NCBI GenBank assembly: GCA_964480275.1
Contig: CAYZOC010000024.1
Location: 1 to 15,407, forward strand
Direction of reading: 5' to 3'
Source of the DNA: DATESG01 sp964480275
GTDB taxonomy: Bacteria; Bacillota_I; Bacilli_A; RFN20; CAG-826
DNA length: 15,407 nt
Position 1 is the first letter of the stretch, and each line of letters starts with the position of its first letter. The position numbers and the translations under genes were made by a program. Under the pieces are notes generated by a model. The model was not told where the DNA came from, did not search any database, and worked only from the letters and a program-made list of their open reading frames with translations. Below, one piece after another: positions 13,085-15,407 of this stretch.

Positions 13085-13857
13085 TCTTTAAGGGCGATAA
13101 ATGACATCATTCTGCCGGTGCTTGTTTCTCTAGCGTATGAGAAGAAGTCATCGGCATTTTCATATGTACAGTCTTCAAACATGTCGATGTTAATACTAGG
13201 GATACCAAGATTTCGTAGTTGCATAAAGTTAATAAAGGGAAGATCAAGTAAAAACTCTGGTTCGACCCCCTTGATACCATAGGCAATATTTGGATAAAGC
13301 TTTAATAGTTCACTAGCATGATCCTTACTTATACGACGGTGACCAAATTTTAGGCTTGGACCTAAATAAGCAAAAACATCTTGTCCTTCTACTCCATATT
13401 TTTCGATAATTTTCTCAACTGTTTTATGGGTAATTTCCTGAAGTGTTCCTTCTTCGCCAGCATGAATAATCGCGACGACCTTAATTGATGGGACGTAGAT
13501 AAAAACTGGCACACAGTCCGCATGGTATATTCCTAAGGCAAGCCCTTTGGTATCGGTGTAGAGAGCATCAGCAGCGATACCACTATCGAAGCTATCATAA
13601 CCAAGGCCAGCTTGTTTGTCTGTTACATAATCGACAATGTCGCTATGAAATTGTTTAACAATCACGGTGTTATCATGATTAAAGTTAAACTCTCCAAATA
13701 GTTTGGCCCGATTTTTCCTGACGATTTTTACGTCGTCACCAACATGAAATGCTAAATTAAGCGCGGCAAAAGGGGGATTTGAAAATCCTCCTTGCCGAGT
13801 TGAAGTAAAGGCAATAATTTCATTACTAAAACGAGGCCATAACACCTTTTTTAACAT
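13081..13857 (-). CDS. pgeF: Purine nucleoside phosphorylase/laccase-domain protein (YfiH family)
   Basis: YfiH-family enzymes, formerly called multicopper polyphenol oxidases, bind zinc. Members have been shown to act on purine nucleosides or to remove wrongly inserted L-Ser from peptidoglycan precursors (PgeF). The 258 residues keep the three metal ligands: His71 in VKQFHSD, Cys115 in HADCVPV and His132 in IHAG. The C-terminal FEDCTY..ADDFFSYARE..TGRMMSFI block is typical. The usual HAGWRGT is changed to HAGEEGT. I chose the ATG at 13857, which follows GAGG by 7 nt, over the TTG at 13869. The gene is the last of the nfeD-SPFH-pgeF operon, 15 nt after the SPFH stop. Which activity applies is unknown; if this lineage lacks a cell wall, the purine nucleoside role is likelier. 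Confidence 0.9.
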   Translation of the reverse strand: MLKKVLWPRFSNEIIAFTSTRQGGFSNPPFAALNLAFHVGDDVKIVRKNRAKLFGEFNFNHDNTVIVKQFHSDIVDYVTDKQAGLGYDSFDSGIAADALYTDTKGLALGIYHADCVPVFIYVPSIKVVAIIHAGEEGTLQEITHKTVEKIIEKYGVEGQDVFAYLGPSLKFGHRRISKDHASELLKLYPNIAYGIKGVEPEFLLDLPFINFMQLRNLGIPSINIDMFEDCTYENADDFFSYARETSTGRMMSFIALKD

Positions 13858-13872
13858 AATAAACCTCAACTT

Positions 13873-14805
13873 TTATTTTTTGTCTTCTTCAATAGTGGCT
13901 TTCAAAGAAGCTAACAAACCAGTAACGTTTTGAATTTCACTTGGAATAATAATTTTCGTAGCTTGTCCATTTGCAACTTTTTCTAAGGCGATAAATCCTT
14001 GAAGTGTCAAATAGGATTCTGTTGGGTGTGACTCATTAATTAACCGAATACCCTCGGCCTGGGCATGATACTTTTTAATCGTTGCTTCGGCTTCACCTTC
14101 AGCAATTTTAATCGATTCTATTTTTTTGGCTTCAGCCCGCAGAATTGCACTTTCTTTTTCACCTTCAGCTTCAAGAATTGCTGCTTGTTTGGTTCCTTGG
14201 GCCCGAAGAATTGATTCACGTTTTTCCCGTTCCGCACGCATTTGTTTTTCCATTGCTTCTTGGATATCGCGTGGTGGAAGAATGTTTTTAAGTTCGACAC
14301 GGGTGACTTTAATCCCCCAACTATCAGTTGCAAGGTCAAGAATCTCTCTCATTTGAGCATTAATAGTGTCTCGACTAGTTAAAGTTTGATCTAATTCAAG
14401 ATCACCAATAATATTTCTTAATGTAGTCGCAGTTAGATTTTCCATTGCAAGAAGTGGTGATTCGACTCCATATAAGTAGAGTTTTGAATCAGTAATATGG
14501 AAGTAAACCACGGTATCAATTTGCATTGTGACGTTGTCTTTAGTAATAACAGGTTGTGGTTTAAAATCTAGCACCTTTTCTTTGCGAGAAATAAGGCTAC
14601 TACGTCTTTCAATAAATGGAATCACGAGGTGAAGTCCAGGCGTAAGCGTCCGATTATATTTACCAAGACGTTCGACAATCACTGAGTGAGCTTGGGGAAC
14701 AATGATAAAACTTCGAATAACAATAATTAATAGGATAATAGCGGCAATGATGCCGATGACAATGCCAGTAATTTGGCCAGGTCCGATTTCAGCTAAAAAA
14801 TTCAT
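13873..14805 (-). CDS. SPFH-domain membrane protein (stomatin/paraslipin, QmcA-like)
   Basis: SPFH proteins form large ring or cage oligomers on membranes, organise microdomains and often control membrane proteases. The 310-residue protein has one N-terminal membrane helix (about 12-33) and then the SPFH/band-7 domain (34-190) with VIVERLGKYNRTLTPGLH and the TLRNIIGDLELD segment. A charged coiled coil rich in Glu/Ala/Lys/Arg follows (about 183-255: REKRESILRA, EAEGEKESAILRAEA). The C-terminal GFIALEKVANGQATKIIIP block is typical of paraslipins. AAAGGAAAA precedes the ATG, which lies 2 nt after the nfeD stop. Pairing with NfeD is a well-known conserved arrangement, and the NfeD OB domain is thought to cap or bind the SPFH cage. 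Confidence 0.95.
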   Translation of the reverse strand: MNFLAEIGPGQITGIVIGIIAAIILLIIVIRSFIIVPQAHSVIVERLGKYNRTLTPGLHLVIPFIERRSSLISRKEKVLDFKPQPVITKDNVTMQIDTVVYFHITDSKLYLYGVESPLLAMENLTATTLRNIIGDLELDQTLTSRDTINAQMREILDLATDSWGIKVTRVELKNILPPRDIQEAMEKQMRAEREKRESILRAQGTKQAAILEAEGEKESAILRAEAKKIESIKIAEGEAEATIKKYHAQAEGIRLINESHPTESYLTLQGFIALEKVANGQATKIIIPSEIQNVTGLLASLKATIEEDKK

Positions 14806-14807
14806 AA

Positions 14808-15281
14808 TTAATTTTCCTTTCTTGAAACAATTATTTTGTTGCCTTCAATTACATCGATGACACATTTGTCACCATTTTCAAACTTGACATCGTCATGAAC
14901 GGCAACAGTCCAAACGACATCACCAATTTTTCCTGTGCCGGGTTTGAAGCGGTCAACAGGACTGGTAATCACAATTGTTTTTCCCACTAAACTATCAGAG
15001 TTTGTTGCGTAATCTGTACTTTTTAATAGCAATTTCTTAAGCAACATACGACCAAAGATGAGTGAAACAACTGAAACGACGACAAACACGAGAATTTGTA
15101 CCCAAGGTTCGACATTAAAGATGGCAAGTATTAGTGCAATTAATGAACCAAGACTAAACCACATTGAAACGAGTTCAACTGAGTATGCTTCCACAATGAT
15201 TGTCAAAACTAGCAAGACGCCCCAACCGACAATAAAACCGATTTGCGCCCATTCTGTGGAGTTGATTAATAGGTTAATCAT
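14808..15281 (-). CDS. NfeD-family membrane protein
   Basis: This is the short, protease-less NfeD type. Its 157 residues comprise three hydrophobic segments (about 12-30, 37-56 and 60-79) and a soluble C-terminal OB-fold beta domain (about 95-155) with the characteristic LVGKTIVITSPVDRFKP and GDKCVIDVIEGNKIIV strands. NfeD partners the SPFH protein encoded directly downstream, and together they are proposed to form membrane microdomain assemblies. A strong AAGGAGGG ribosome site precedes the ATG at 15281. It is the first gene of the nfeD-SPFH-pgeF operon. Confidence 0.93.
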   Translation of the reverse strand: MINLLINSTEWAQIGFIVGWGVLLVLTIIVEAYSVELVSMWFSLGSLIALILAIFNVEPWVQILVFVVVSVVSLIFGRMLLKKLLLKSTDYATNSDSLVGKTIVITSPVDRFKPGTGKIGDVVWTVAVHDDVKFENGDKCVIDVIEGNKIIVSRKEN

Positions 15282-15332
15282 TTTCCCTCCTTTTCCTAGA
15301 ATGATGGAACCACCACCTAAATCTATAAATAG

Positions 15333-15341
15333 ATAATACCA
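15333..15341 (-). promoter_or_regulatory. Extended -10 promoter of the nfeD-SPFH-pgeF operon
   Basis: On the minus strand TGGTATTAT (15341-15333) is a TGN-extended -10 element, giving a leader of about 45 nt. No good -35 is visible. A perfect 9-bp A/T-only inverted repeat (15350-15358 and 15360-15368) lies just upstream. Confidence 0.4.
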
Positions 15342-15407
15342 CTAATCAGATTATTATTAAATAATAATGAAGTGAAAAACATCCAAATAAAGTATATAAT
15401 TTGTCTA

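Noticed and set aside
14118..14356. Alternate-frame open frames inside the SPFH gene on both strands
   Set aside because: They arise from the repetitive Glu/Ala/Lys codons of the coiled coil and have no independent support.
15321..15334. Small hairpin ATCTAT-AA-ATAGAT in the nfeD leader as a riboswitch
   Set aside because: Six A/T-rich pairs with a 2-nt loop are not a stable or known regulatory fold.

Overview
This 15.4 kb window reads as chromosomal housekeeping DNA from a low-GC, Gram-positive-type bacterium (Bacillota or Mycoplasmatota; an Acholeplasma-, Izemoplasma- or Erysipelotrichia-like lineage fits, but no marker here settles it). The evidence is AT-rich sequence, AGGAGG-type ribosome sites, TTGACA/TATAAT promoters, an Spx-family regulator, RNase J, and a ylbF-rsmD-coaD cluster ordered as in Bacillus. 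TGA serves as a stop codon (trpS, rsmD, the CYTH gene), so this is not a Mycoplasma/Spiroplasma-type genetic code.

Layout. Positions 1-907 (minus) hold the first ~302 codons of a DUF4143-type AAA+ ATPase whose C-terminus lies outside the window. Positions 908-1267 contain no gene. They hold that gene's promoter and an unusual cluster of CACG-core repeats: a plus-strand series at exactly 33-bp spacing, an opposite-strand series at exactly 20-bp spacing, and one further copy. tRNA-Ser(GGA) follows on the minus strand with its own promoter and terminator. Next come an RluA-family pseudouridine synthase and a PgcA-like phosphohexomutase (plus), converging on a HAD phosphatase and trpS (minus). 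A divergent promoter region leads into spx (plus), which converges on a CYTH-domain protein (minus). nadK and a small membrane protein with a degenerate PTS EIIB domain (plus) converge on maf and rnjA (minus), with def and a two-helix membrane protein further upstream. ylbF-rsmD-coaD (plus) converge on pgeF, an SPFH protein and an NfeD protein (minus), which form one operon.

Most genes serve translation, RNA metabolism and cofactor supply: tRNA-Ser, trpS, def, the rRNA modifiers RluA-type and RsmD, RNase J and its regulator YlbF, NAD kinase, and CoaD for coenzyme A. Maf and PgeF are house-cleaning enzymes. Spx is a thiol-stress regulator, and SPFH/NfeD is a membrane-organising pair. In Bacillus, spx, a CYTH gene, nadK and an RluA gene lie close together; here the same set is present but rearranged.

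The genome is very compact. Convergent genes share stop codons or bidirectional hairpins, operon genes overlap by ATGA, and mRNA leaders are often about 10-20 nt. The most unexplained signal is the CACG repeat cluster beside the AAA+ ATPase. The rest is largely ordinary, with a few protein oddities: a Cys/His tail on Spx, a Cys-less EIIB and a changed motif in PgeF.
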